A stretch of DNA of 64,000 nucleotides, from positions 14,405,145 to 14,469,144 of the forward strand of contig JAZBQD010000025.1 of assembly GCA_036583965.1 (NCBI GenBank). The letters are read 5' to 3'. Positions 1 through 59,983 of the stretch are shown one piece after another; within the stretch, counting starts at the first letter, position 1, and every line of letters begins with the position of its first letter. The position numbers and the translations under genes were made by a program. The notes under the pieces were generated by a model, which saw only the letters and a list, made by a program, of their open reading frames with translations, searched no databases and was not told the DNA's origin. Origin of the DNA: Prunella strophiata (taxonomy: Eukaryota; Chordata; Aves; Passeriformes; Prunellidae).

Positions 1-48987
<48,987 letters not shown>

Positions 48988-49095
48988 CGCCGCGCTGAGG
49001 GGACGCGCTGCGCGCTACGGCGGCGCGGCGGGGCCAAAGCCCGCGGGAAGCGAAGGGTGCGGCGGCCGGACAGCGAGTCACGGCATGGCGGCGGG

Positions 49096-49158
49096 ATCAC
49101 AGAACCGCGGAATAACGGGGCTGGAGAAACCTCGGAGATCATCCAGCCCAGCCTGTTG
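49096..49158 (-). mobile_element. CR1 LINE 3' tip
   Basis: ATCACAGAACCGCGGAATAA and GAGATCATCCAGCCCAGCC resemble the CR1 3' end, with CpG changes. It is cut off on the right by the probable LTR that begins TGTTGGG. Confidence 0.55.
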
Positions 49159-49640
49159 GGAAAATTAATCCACAAACATCAGAGGCTTATGCCCAAAAAG
49201 GAGACAGAGGAGTCCTTGTACTTTATTCGAATAAAGGGAGAGGCCATGGGGCATTCCCCTGGGGTCTCTCAAATTTTGGGAGCACGCAGCCTCCTTTTTA
49301 TCCCAATTTCCCAGCTGCATTTCCCTCTCTCTTTCCCCCTTGGCTGAGGTACTTGAGAGGTACAGACTTCCCATAACGCCCGATACCAAAGATTTCCCTT
49401 TAATGTATAACCCTCCTTTTAGGCATCAATTTTTGCTCTTCCAGTCTTTCCCATTGGGAACATTAATTTTCACCTAAATTCTGTTTTCATTCCTGGGCTG
49501 CTGCCTTATGCACAGGGTCTGAGGTTTCTGTTTGCTGCTGGGGGCTGGCTCAGCTTGCAGACTTCTTGGCCTTTGAAGAGTTTGAGCAAACTCCTTCCTT
49601 CAACTTTATTTAACATGAACCTCATCCCTCCAGAGGTGTG
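49159..49640 (-). mobile_element. Probable LTR remnant
   Basis: Starts TGTTGGGAAAATTAATCC directly inside a CR1 tip and contains TTTATTCGAATAAAGG and GGTCTCTCAAATTTTGGG, which I recall from songbird retroviral repeats. The right edge and orientation are uncertain and no target duplication was found. Confidence 0.45.
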
Positions 49641-49837
49641 GAAGGGAAAAGAACCCCTCCCAGGAGGAGGCCAGGGAATCTCGGGGGGAAATCTGCTCTT
49701 TGTGCTGAGGAGCCTGGGGAAGTCTGAAGGTCTGGGGAAGGGAAATATGCAGGAATGTCACGTTCCCTGTAATTGCAGTGCAGAGCAGCTCTCCTGTTAA
49801 TGGCTGGCATTAGAGGAGAGCTGCGTGCCCAGGATAA

Positions 49838-49944
49838 GCTGAAGCCCATGGATCAAGCACCAGGGGTAATAAATCAACAGCTGCCCTTTGGTGGCTCAGC
49901 AGATGAGCAGAAGAAGCTACTTAGGATGAGAAAACACCCCTGAG
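49838..49944. repeat. 107-bp dispersed duplicate, copy 1
   Basis: GCTGAAGCCCATGGATCAAG to AGAAAACACCCCTGAG, nearly identical to 52611-52717. Confidence 0.92.
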
Positions 49945-50581
49945 CAAGGAGATTTCCAGATCCATCTCTGTCTGTGTCTGACAGGTCAGGAGAGGAGATT
50001 GGCTTTTCATTTATATTCGGTGAAAAACAAAATTATGCACCCACTGTCCATTAGCTCCCTCCAAAGCAAAGTGCCATTTGACCACTCAAAGCCAGCACTA
50101 AGTGCTGATTTCCCAAAGTCTGCCTAATTCCTGGGGGTCCAATTTCAGATTGCAACAGCACAGCTTGATTTAAAGCCAGCCCAGCCCTCCCAGCAAGCCT
50201 GGGAGCTGCAAGTCCAGCTCATCCTCACCACAAGGCACAGGGGATCCCAAAATCCATGTTTTCTCATCAAATATCCCACCTTGGAAGAGCCCCATGATGA
50301 TCACAAGATGCTTGGGTGTGTTTTTCACCAGCATTTTGGCTCTTGGGCTACCTGGAGGGAAAGGCACAGAGAGCAGCCAGCCAGGGTGACAAGGACAAAG
50401 AAGGAGAGGTTTGGAAGGCCACTGTCACAGTCACCCAGTTTTACCCTTTTTGATAAGGATCACCCAGAAAAACACTGCCCATGCATGAGGAAACACAACC
50501 TGCTCAGCAAAAGGGTGAAAGGAACCCTCCTCTTCCCCAGGATCTGAACTTGGCACAACCTCTTTTTTTAACTCATTGCAG

Positions 50582-50700
50582 CCACAGAATCATTAGGGTT
50601 GGAAAAGCCCCCCAAGATCACTGAGTCCAACACCCCAGCACTGCCAAGGCCACCACTAACCCAATGTCCAGGCTTGGCTACAATTCCAGAGGATTTCCCC
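50582..50700 (-). mobile_element. CR1 LINE 3' fragment
   Basis: CACAGAATCATTAGGGTTGG and CAACACCCCAGCACTGCC; antisense to plus. Confidence 0.7.
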
Positions 50701-52329
50701 CCAAAGTTAAGTACTTTATATCCACAATAATTTAGTGTAGTCAGCATTTGGGCACTGCCATCAAAACTAGGGACACAAATGGGTGGAAATGAGAGCTCTT
50801 CCAGGATTATCCCAAATACTCCTTCCCTGTGGAGGGGCTGCCTTTGCCTGGCTCTCAGGGGCAGTTGGAGTCTTGGATAAACAGACCTTGGGCTGGGCCA
50901 GTCTGGGAATTTCGTGTTCCTGTGCTGGCAGAGCCCTGTGATCTCAGCAGCAGAATTAAGTGTTGCTCAGTTCAAAGGTGAGGGGAGCTGGTTTGTGTTC
51001 AAAACTCCTGAAAATGGGATTGTGACAGGGAAAGGTTGTAGGGAGTGGAAGCAATGGAGGGGCTTTGGGCAGGGGATGGAGAGCAAGAGAGACTGGGAGA
51101 TCCCTGGGCTGGCAGATGGTGCAAACCAGGACCTGCAGGCAGTGGGGGTCAGTGCCCAGGCAGGGATGGCACTGCTGAGCCCTCCTGAGGAACCCCAGCT
51201 CCCAGCAAAGCCAAAGGGATCCCTGAATCCAGCTTCATCTCCTGGCAGGACCCAGCCAGAGCAGCCAGGCACAGTCCCAGGGAGAGGGAAGTGACAGCAG
51301 GGCCACTCCTGACCTGGGAATAACCCCCTCCCTGGAACCTCCTTTTCCTAGAGCAAAACTACTCTCAGCTGGGAAACTGAGCCCTGGGGAAGCCATTCCT
51401 TCTGGATGAATCCAGCCTCACTCCCTGCAGCTCCCTGTGCCTCTGCCTGGGGGAGGGAGACCTTGCAGCCTCAATGCCAGCACTGTGGCACTGCAGCTCC
51501 AATGGGATTTGGGGAATTATTATCCCCCCTCAGTTAGGAAATGAGGATCTTAGGCTCTCTGGGCAGGAGATGGATTTTCTGAGGGCCTGCATCAGTTGTT
51601 AAGCTGTTGGAAAATGTGTGGTCACATCAGAAAAACAGCCCTGATGAAGATTTACATGCCCTGATGTCTGGGCATCTTCATGAGCAGAGCTGACATGTTC
51701 AGCCAGAAATCTCTCTTGACTTGGCCTCCAGAAAACATATCACACTGCCAGCAAACCCAGAACCCAGCCTGGAGTCTCATTAGCTAAGAGAGAAGTGAAT
51801 AATCCTCAAAAGCTCATCCAGAGCCTGTTTGGGCTGGTCTCCAGGCTGGGGAGGCTGCAGAGCAGGAGTTGGGGTGATTCTGCTGCAGCTCATCAGTGAA
51901 TGTGTTTGATAACAGCCCAGCCCTACGTGGTGTGCAGCACCCTCTGAGCAAGTTGTGCCACATCCCTGGAGCTGGCTGTGCCCAGCAAAAGAGCCCAAAA
52001 TGAGAGTGAAACCATCTCAGTTCTGTGGGGAGGACAGAGCTGCTGAGGGAGGAGGTGTGTGGTCCATCCTGCTGCTCCTGGAACAGCAGGAACAGGAGTG
52101 GGTGTGGAAGGAACAATTTCCAGAGACTACACAGCTTTGAATTGATACTGATTAATGGGTCCTTTTCCCATCAGAAGGAAAATCACACACAACCAGCCCT
52201 GGCAGACACAAAAATCCATCAGGTTTTTCAGCCCACCTCGTGGCATCTATTGACACATTTAGATACAGCCCAAACCCCCACATTTTTGTGAAGATTTTGT
52301 AAATGTGCAGAAATCTGATGCCAGAAAGA

Positions 52330-52527
52330 GTCCAAGGTGGGCAGGCCCTGGCACAGGGTGCCCAGAGCAGCTGTGGCTGCCCCTGGATCCCTGGCAGTGC
52401 CCAAGGCCAGGCTGGACAGGGCTTGGAGCAGCCTGGGACAGTGGAAGGTGTCCCTGCCATGGCAGGGGTGGGATGGGATGAGCTTTAAGGTCCTTTCCCA
52501 CCTAAACCATTCCATGATTCTGTGACT
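52330..52527 (+). mobile_element. CR1 LINE 3' fragment
   Basis: GTGGGCAGGCCCTGGCACAG to ACCATTCCATGATTCTGTGA; sense CR1, immediately left of the 107-bp duplicate. Confidence 0.9.
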
Positions 52528-52610
52528 GACACTTTCCCCAATGGGAGCTGTGTTTGAGCAGAGGAGCAGCAGGAGCAGCACCAACCCCAGGGTGCTGCCC
52601 AGCTTGGGCA

Positions 52611-52717
52611 GCTGAAGCCCATGGATCAAACACCAGGGGTAATAAATCAACAGCTGCCCTTTGGTGGCTCAGCAGATGAGCAGGAGAAGCTACTCAGGAT
52701 GAGAAAACACCCCTGAG
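52611..52717. repeat. 107-bp dispersed duplicate, copy 2
   Basis: Second copy of the 49838-49944 segment, with a handful of substitutions (for example AAACACC against AAGCACC). Confidence 0.92.
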
Positions 52718-53678
52718 ATAAAACACCCCAGACCCACCTGCCCCAGCAGGATTCCTGCAGGAACACGTGCAAGGAACTGCCAAGAACTGGCCAAGTTGCT
52801 TTTTCACTTCATTTTTGCCCAAAGTGAGGGGAGAAGGAGCTTTCCCAGCAGCACTGTGCCTGGGGGCTGTCAGTGATTCCCAAATCACTCCAATAATGCT
52901 GGAGGAGCCACATCCTGACCTCTCCTGTGGTAGCACCCCCAGTCCCCCCTGGAGCATCCTGCACAGAACCTCCAGTCTCAGGGCCTCCCCATCCCAGCTC
53001 TAAGCCAGGTTTTGTATCCTGAGGTGTTGGCAAATATGGGGGGAGTTTTTCTGGAGCCCTCATCAGACCTTCTGGCAAGAGGGAAATGCAGAGCACAGCT
53101 CTCACCTGGCAGGTCTGAGTGACTTGAATGCTTTGCTGAGCCAGTTACAGTCCAAGCTGAAAACACATTTTCATCCATCACAGTCCCAGAAGGTGGCAAA
53201 CATCCAACCCTTGGGACAGCTGGAAGGCTGGGAAAGACCCAGAACTCAGGGCAGCTTCTGAATCCCTTGGTTTTACAGAACAGGATATTAAAGGTGTGGA
53301 AAACACATCTGTCCTCAGAGCAGCTGAGGGGCACCTCAGACCCACAGGGAGCTGCTCAGCCTCTGTCCTCTGCTCCCACAGGGTGGTGGGGATGGCCCTG
53401 GGCTGGCAGGAGAGAGGGCTCAGCCCTGGCACTCGGGACAGAGCCACTTATTCCTCAGAGTGACTGCAAATGTGCTCTGGCAAACAGCACAGGAGATCCT
53501 GCAGCTTCCCCCGGGAGTTCTGGGCACCACCCTGAGGTGGCAAAGCACTGCCACTCCCCGAGGATCTCTGATGCAGATGTCCCTTAGTGATTGCACCTGG
53601 GCTTAACCCTGACCCTGCCCAGCTTCATGATGATTAAACTAAATGACAATTAGTGTTTTCACCTGGAGGGGGCCAGCA

Positions 53679-54130
53679 GGGACACCTCCCACTGTCCCAG
53701 GCTGCTCCAGCCTGGCCTTGGGCACTGCCAGGGATCCAGGGGCAGCCACAGCTGCTCTGGGCACCCTGTGCCAGGGCCTGCCCACCCTCCCAGGGAACAA
53801 TTCCTAATTCCCAATATCCCATCCATCCCTGCCCTCTGCCAGTGGAAGCCATTCCCTGTGTCCTGTCCCTCCATGCCTTGTCCCCAGTCCCTCTCCAGCT
53901 CTCCTGGAGCCCCTTCAGGCCCTGCAAGGGGCTCTGAGGTGTCCCTGGAGCCTTCTCCTCTCCAGGTGAACAGAGGAGGCAGCTCTCTGAGCCTGGCTCC
54001 AGCCCTTGGCATGGAGTATCTCCGTGGCTCCCTCTGGACTCCCTCCAGCAGCTCTGGATTCCCACATCCCCCACCCCTGCTGGGATCTCAGGGATCAGGC
54101 AGTCCCCATCTCCTGAGCCTGCAGCCTCCT
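53679..54130 (-). mobile_element. CR1 LINE fragment (about 450 bp)
   Basis: GGGACACCTCCCACTGTCCC through ACAATTCCTAATTCCCAATA to CTCCCTCTGGACTCCCTCCA; antisense to plus. Confidence 0.88.
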
Positions 54131-54217
54131 GGCAGAGTGAGCTGGAAAAGCCTGATTGCCCTGCAATAATAAATCAGGGACTTATTCACAATTGCCCAGC
54201 TCCCTGCAGAGATACCC

Positions 54218-54535
54218 TCTCAGGGAACAATTCCTAATTCCCAATATCCCTAATTCCCATCCATCCCTGCCCTCTGGCAGTGGGAGCCATTCCCTGTGTC
54301 CTGTCCCTCCATCCCTTGTCCCCAGTCCCTCTCCAGCTCTCCTGGAGCCCCTTCAGGCCCTGCAAAGGACTCTGAGGTGTCCCTTGGGTCCCTCTCTCCC
54401 CCAGCTCTCCCAGCCTGGCTCCAGAGCAGAGGGGCTCCAGCCCTTGGAGCATCTCCATGGGCTCCTCTGGACTCTCTCCAGCAGCTCCAGCCAGGTTTTC
54501 CTTGTGCTGCAGCCCCAGGGTTGCTAACAGCAAAA
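54218..54535 (-). mobile_element. CR1 LINE fragment, paralogous to the preceding copy
   Basis: Starts CTCTCAGGGAACAATTCCTA without the CR1 tip and ends near GGACTCTCTCCAGCAGCTCC. It repeats the internal part of the copy at 53785-54060 in the same orientation. Confidence 0.85.
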
Positions 54536-55030
54536 GCTGCAACCGGGGTCCTAGCGGGCAGGGAGGAAATAAAAGATGCATTCTGCTATCTGCTCCTTGA
54601 GCCCTGGGAGCTGCCCTGCCTGCCAAGGCCCTCCGGAGAGCACGGGACAAAGAGCCCAGCCCCGGGGCAGGATGTGCATAGGGTGAATTTCAGAGAAGTC
54701 CTTGATCTTATCGTTTAAACCTTCCGGCTTGAATCAGACAAGAATCCACACGGAAACCGGAGAGCCCTGGTCAGCTCTGAGCCCCGGTTTGCACCCCGAG
54801 TGCACGGGGCTGCTGCAGGGAGGCAAAATCCGACAGAGCCTTTCTGAGCTGGGAGCACTCAGTGATCACAGACGGGAATGAGCTGCAGCAGGGCTCGGGA
54901 GTGACCTTTGCTGTGTGATGGAGTGGGGTCCCGGCTGTCATCGCCACGGGCATGGAAACAAGCTGGGAATGAGATGGAAATGGGATGGAAATGGGATGGA
55001 AACAGATACTCCCGTTCTGCTAACGCTGCC

Positions 55031-55661
55031 TGTGAAAAACGCCAATCACTTGGGGTTTTTTTTAAATTTTTAAAAGTTTAATAGAAATAAGATGGTTATA
55101 AAAATAGTGATATAATTAGAGTAAATAAAATTTGAACAGTTTAGATAGGACAATACGAGACAATAAAAACAAAGAGTTACAAACCGGTTCGGGTGCCCTC
55201 CTGGGCTAATCAAGCCCCCAAAGCACACCCGTTAACAGAGGATTAACCCTTAAAAGCAATAACCTGTTGCATATTCATATACCCCATGCATGATGCATAA
55301 ATTCCATTCAAAACCGAAGATTTCATCTGGTTTTTGTCATTTTTATTTCCCTAATCCCTCGGTGCCGGGCAGACTCAGCAATGCAGGAAGAATTTGGTCC
55401 CTTCTGATAAGAGTCATAAATTCTTTCTTCTCTGAAAGATTTACACATTCTGTAGCTGGTACCTATATGCCAACCCCTCCTTTCCTTTCTAAAAAATCTC
55501 GCATACATGGTTTTATATATTTTTTTCCTAACTGAAAAATACAATTTAATCATAAAACTACAGTTACTATACTATTAAAAATATGAATACAACACTACTT
55601 AATACAATATAATAGGTGTAGTAAATATCTGCGTAGAGCCATATAACATGTACTTTTCACA
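55031..55661 (-). mobile_element. Solo LTR, endogenous retrovirus, with target duplication
   Basis: This 631-bp AT-rich element is bounded by TGTGAAAA and TTTTCACA, perfect inverted termini, and flanked by CTGCC at 55026-55030 and 55662-55666. From memory it matches a common songbird ERV LTR. Minus orientation is inferred from a TATA-like TATATGAATATG followed by an R-like region when read on that strand. No internal genes. Confidence 0.85.
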
Positions 55662-56014
55662 CTGCCCAAAACGCCAAGAGCTGCCCCAGGGAGCCTCAGG
55701 GAGCCGTGTCCCTCCTCACATGCTGATGGATTTCTCTCCCACAGCCTTTTCTGGGAAGTTTGCTGCATAATTGGGGGTCGGGATGTGTCGATGAGTGCTT
55801 CTGTTCTGCGAACTGCTTCTGCATGGGGAGCAAAGCACCTTGATTAGCAGATCCTGCAATAATACACACGGATGAATCCCCCCATCAATAATGCATAGAT
55901 AAAGTGAAAGCTGCCTTCAGGAGGTGTTGCTGCTGGTAACAGTGCTCGGGAGAAGGGATTTAGCCCTGGGGGGTTCTCTGGCTGGGTGTTTATCCCTTAG
56001 TGACCCTGGCTTTT

Positions 56015-56285
56015 CTCCCAGGGAACAGCAGAGGAAACGGCCTCCAGTTGCACCAGAGGAGGTTTAGGTTGGACATTGGGAAGATTTCTTCATTGAAAGA
56101 GTGATCAGGCACTGGAGGAGGCTGCTGAGAGCAGTGGTGGAGTCACCATCCATGGAAGTGTTCCAAAATCTTGTAGATGTGGTGTTTTAGGGACAGGGGT
56201 TAATGGTGGCCCTGGCTGTGCTGCCTCATTGGACTCGATGATCTCAGAGGGCTTTTCCAAACTAAACAATTCCATGATTTTCCCA
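56015..56285 (+). mobile_element. CR1 LINE 3' fragment
   Basis: GTTTAGGTTGGACATTGGGA through GGAGTCACCATCCATGGAAG to ACAATTCCATGATTTTCC; sense CR1 of an older subfamily. Confidence 0.85.
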
Positions 56286-56942
56286 TGCAGGACCCTGGAG
56301 GATGTTCTCCTCTCCCTGAGCACCCCTGCAGCTCTCAGGCTGTCCAAGAAGCACCAACACCTTCAATGCCTGAGGCACTCCAGGACAATTTTCCCAGCTC
56401 TGATGGTGAGCATCACCTTTAATAAATCAATCAATCAATTTACCAGTCGTGTGTCCTGGGTGACAGCTGTGTCCCAAGCCCACCCTGGCAGGACAGCAGC
56501 TCCTGGGAGTGGGGTGCTGTCCCAGCCCCTGTTCCCGTGGCTCCAGCTGGCTCTGGGCACCCCATGGATCAGGATCTGGCAGAGCCTGGAGCGCTGCAGT
56601 CGCTATGGAGACCCACCTGAAGTGCATCCATATGGAGAGGAACAGCTCGTTCCTCATGTCCCCATTCAAGGGGATGGGACATGGATGGGACATTCAAATC
56701 CCATCCAGATGGACTTTGCCAGGACAATAACATCCAGAGTTTTGTGGTTCCTCTCTGGGGAATGGCATCCAGGGCTGTAGCCCTGGGCTCTCCCCCAAAT
56801 CCAGCATCCTCCTGGGATGAGCTCCTGCTGCCATTGGGTGGGCTCACACAGGGACAGCTGTGGGGTGCAGCTGTGCAGTGTCAGCCTGGGAAGGGGACAT
56901 GGCTGGAATCACCCCCCATGAGTGCCCCAGGGCTGTGTTCTC

Positions 56943-57215
56943 ATGGAATCATGGAATGGTTTGGGTTGGAAGGGACCTTAAAGCCCACCCAGTCCCACCC
57001 CCTGCCATGGGCAGGGACACCTTCCACTGTCCCAGGCTGCTCCAAGCCCTGTCCAGCCTGGCCTTGGGCACTGCCAGGGATCCAGGGGCAGCCACAGCTG
57101 CTCTGGGCACCCTGTGCCAGGGCCTGCCCACCCTCCCAGGGAACAATTCCTAATTCCCACTATCCCATCCATCCCTGCCCTCTGGCAGTGGGAGCCATTC
57201 CCTGTGTCCTGCAGG
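56943..57215 (-). mobile_element. CR1 LINE 3' fragment
   Basis: ATGGAATCATGGAATGGTTTGG to GGGAGCCATTCCCTGTGTCC, antisense to plus, well preserved. Confidence 0.9.
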
Positions 57216-58433
57216 CTCTTGTCCAAAGTTCATAATCTGTGACTGAGCACACACCCTGCTGTTGGCTCGTGCTGGGGGAGGCACCTGAGGGCTCATTCCC
57301 CCCCAAACAGCAAATCCTTTCCCTGGGCTGCTCCCCCACTGCTGTCATTTGTCACTTGGAACAACGAGACACTGCTCACATCACTGGAGCCACAGCTGTG
57401 ACTGCTCATCCCTCTGACTCCTGGGGCTGCTCCACTGCAGCAGCTTCGAGGCAAACACTTTATTTTTGCAGAACAAATGCAAGTGTTTTCTGGTGCATTC
57501 AGCCGGGTTTGGGGGATGAACCCCCCCTGCAGCAGGAGGGAGGCACAGCTGCACTGGGAGGGACCTGGAGCCTGGAAGGGCTGCACTGCTGCTGATTTGG
57601 GGGCCTCAGGGGGATCTCCCTGCTCCACTGATGGCAAAACCACCTTCCCACCCCTGCCCCAGCACAGACCCCTCCCTCCCCACTGCCAGCACGTGTGCTG
57701 GGCAGGCAGCATGCCCAGGGCCACCAGAGCTGTCCCGTGGCTGTCCCTGCCCTTGGAGTTCCCCTGGCTGGATGATGGGGCCCATGGATGTCCTGGGCTG
57801 TGTCCTGTGCTGGATCCACTGCTGTCCCCAGGGGAGGGTGACCCCCACAGCCCACCCTGCCTGCACCAGCCCAGGGGACAGCCAGAGGGACACCGAGCCT
57901 GGGAGGTGAAGGACTTTCCCTGGGGCTGTGTGATGGAGGGACAGGGGCTCTGGGGGAGGCTGAAGGGTCTGGATCCTTGATTCGGTCCCTGTGCCCCACA
58001 GTTTGAGGGCTGGAGCCCCATCCCTGTCCCTGTGGATGCAGCTGGGGACCCTCAGTGGGGCTGCACCTGGACCCCTGTCCCTGGGTGATCCACCAGGGAC
58101 TCCAGGAGGGGCTGGGCTGGTCCTGGTCCCCCATCCCCGTGTGACTCCATCAGGGACCCCCGGCAGGGCTGGGCTGGACCCCCATCCCCGTGTGATTCCC
58201 GGGGGGCTCCGTGGGTCCGTCTGGGAGCTCCGCGGGCGTGGGGGCAGCGGCGCCGGGACCCCCGAGTCCCAGCGGGCATCCGGAGCCCCGGGAGGCGGTG
58301 CCGCCCCCGAACTCCCCCCGACCCCCCCCCAAAAGCCTCCTCCCGTCGGGGCACGGCGCTGGCAGGAGGCGGCTCCGCCGCAGACGCCGCTCGGTCACCG
58401 GCGCGTTCACCTCGCGGAGCCGGGGCTGCCCGT

Positions 58434-58568
58434 GACACCGGGAATAACGGGAACACCGGGAACACCGGGAACACCGGGAACAACGGGAATAACGGGGGCT
58501 GCCAGAAGCACCGGCACTGCCGAGGCTGCAGGGGACACCGGGAGCACCGGGAGCAGCGGGACATCGGG
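58434..58568. repeat. GGGAACACC-type 9-mer array
   Basis: Consecutive 9-bp units ACCGGGAAC/AACGGGAAT, degrading into GGGAGCACC units, inside the CpG island about 0.75 kb upstream of the start codon. Confidence 0.85.
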
Positions 58569-59316
58569 ATCGCCGGTCCCGCGGAGCCGGGTAAGCGGGC
58601 GGGGTAAGCGGCGGAGCCCCGGGACCTCCGCAGGCACCGAGCGGGACCGGCCGGGGACCCTCGTGGGGGACAAACCGGGAGGTCCGTGCTGGGATCGTCC
58701 CGCCCGGAGCGATGGGAGCCCCGGGAGGAGCGGGGAGCCCCGGGGGTGGCGGAGCTGCTCCTCCCCGAGCCCCGGCCGGGCCGGGAGGGGTCTCGGCCGG
58801 CAGCACCGGGCGGGACGTGATGGGGCACAGCCGGAGTGGGGGTCCCAGCCTGGCCGGGGGTGGGGCTGAGGGCACCCCAGAGAGGTCTCGCCGCCTCCTG
58901 TCCCCGCAGCCCCTCCCCGGGTCACCCAGGGGTGCCAGGCACCTGCTGGGTGGCAGCGGTGGCACTGGGGCTGTCACGGCTGTCGCGATGGCGTTTGCTC
59001 CCCTCGGGGCTGGCAGCTGGCAGTGGGTGGAAGCTGAGCAGGCTTCCAAGACGTGAGATCCATTTACACCCTGGCTGCTCTGCCTGGTGCTCGCCGAGGT
59101 TTTGGCTCCGTCAGGGAAGTGACCCGCGGCTGTGACAGCCCAGGACATGCCCAGGACCTTCTCCTCTGCTGGCTTGGGAAGCACATCTCTGCCCCCACCG
59201 GCTGCGGGGGGCTGGCAGAGCCGAGCCGCCCCCGTTCCTCCACCTCTCCCCAGGATCGGGGTCCCAGTTTGAGACGCACCCCGGCACTGGGAGCACTGGT
59301 CGGGCTGGGAGCGGCC

Positions 59317-59394
59317 ATGAGGGACACGCCTGGAGCTGGATCCCTGCGGAGCCTTGTCCGGCTCGCCTGGCTGTGCCTGCTCTCCTCCGTGCCG
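59317..59394 (+). CDS. GCGLR: GCGLR exon 1: signal peptide
   Basis: The first exon encodes 26 residues beginning MRDTPGAG, with a hydrophobic core [11 protein letters not shown] typical of a signal peptide, and ends at donor GTGAGG. This ATG is the first in frame before the hydrophobic core, lies in a CpG island and has a purine at -3 relative position context (GCGGCCATGA is weak there), so the exact start is fairly but not fully certain. Confidence 0.8.
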
Positions 59395-59928
59395 GTGAGG
59401 GCCGGGCTGGGCCGGGGGCAGCGGGGTTGGCACTGCCGGGCTCTGAGCCCTGCGGGGCGGCTCCATCCCGGCTCCGTGCGGGCTCCAGCCCAGCCCCAGG
59501 GTGCGGCTGCACTTCATGGGGGCAATCGAGGCTCTGGAGGCTCTGAGCCAGCTCTGGGCTTGCAGCACGGCGGGGCCAAGGTGCTGGAGAAGACCTTCGA
59601 GGAGTGGCTGCGGTACCGTGACGAGTGCCTGAGGAGGATGGCGAGCGAGCCCTACCCAGCAGGTACCCGGGCGTGCCCGGCTCGGGGGCACTCAGAGCCA
59701 GGGCTGGGGTTTGTCCCTCTCCAGCATCCTCTGCTCCAGTCACCCGTGGAGGGTCAGCCAAGGCACTGACAGGGACCTGCACATCTCAGATGGGACACCC
59801 AGGGCTGTCCTGGGGGGTGAGGCTGGTGTGGGGCACATTGGCCCATTTCAGGTGGCATCAGCCCCCTCAGAGATGCTGGGAGAGCAGGGCACGGTGTGTC
59901 TGTGCCACCAGCATCTGAACATTGGCTT

Positions 59929-59983
<55 letters not shown>

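Larger units (their letters stand above)
48988..59316. other. Intergenic region between CLUAP1 and the receptor gene
   Basis: 10.3 kb between two divergent genes. It holds CR1 fragments, a probable LTR remnant, a 107-bp duplication, a 631-bp solo LTR and a second CpG island. No exon, RNA gene or conserved protein segment was recognised; the open frames between 50900 and 58900 coincide with CR1 or GC-rich sequence. Confidence 0.75.
58200..59500. promoter_or_regulatory. CpG island upstream of and across receptor exon 1
   Basis: GC-rich, CpG-dense DNA with no TATA box near the start. It also generates a spurious 500-residue minus-strand open frame. It is the likely promoter region of the receptor gene. 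Confidence 0.65.

Noticed and set aside
56229..57235. Overlapping plus-strand frames of about 180 residues
   Set aside because: They are partly CR1 at both ends, with no splice-site structure or family similarity.
48988..59316. Search for an additional gene between CLUAP1 and the receptor
   Set aside because: No open frame with family similarity, no paired splice signals, and most frames map to CR1, LTR or GC-rich DNA.
58150..59691. 513-residue minus-strand open frame
   Set aside because: It lies in a CpG island over the receptor promoter and exons 1-2, is Pro/Gly/Ala/Arg-rich, and shows no domain; GC-rich DNA lacks stop codons by chance.
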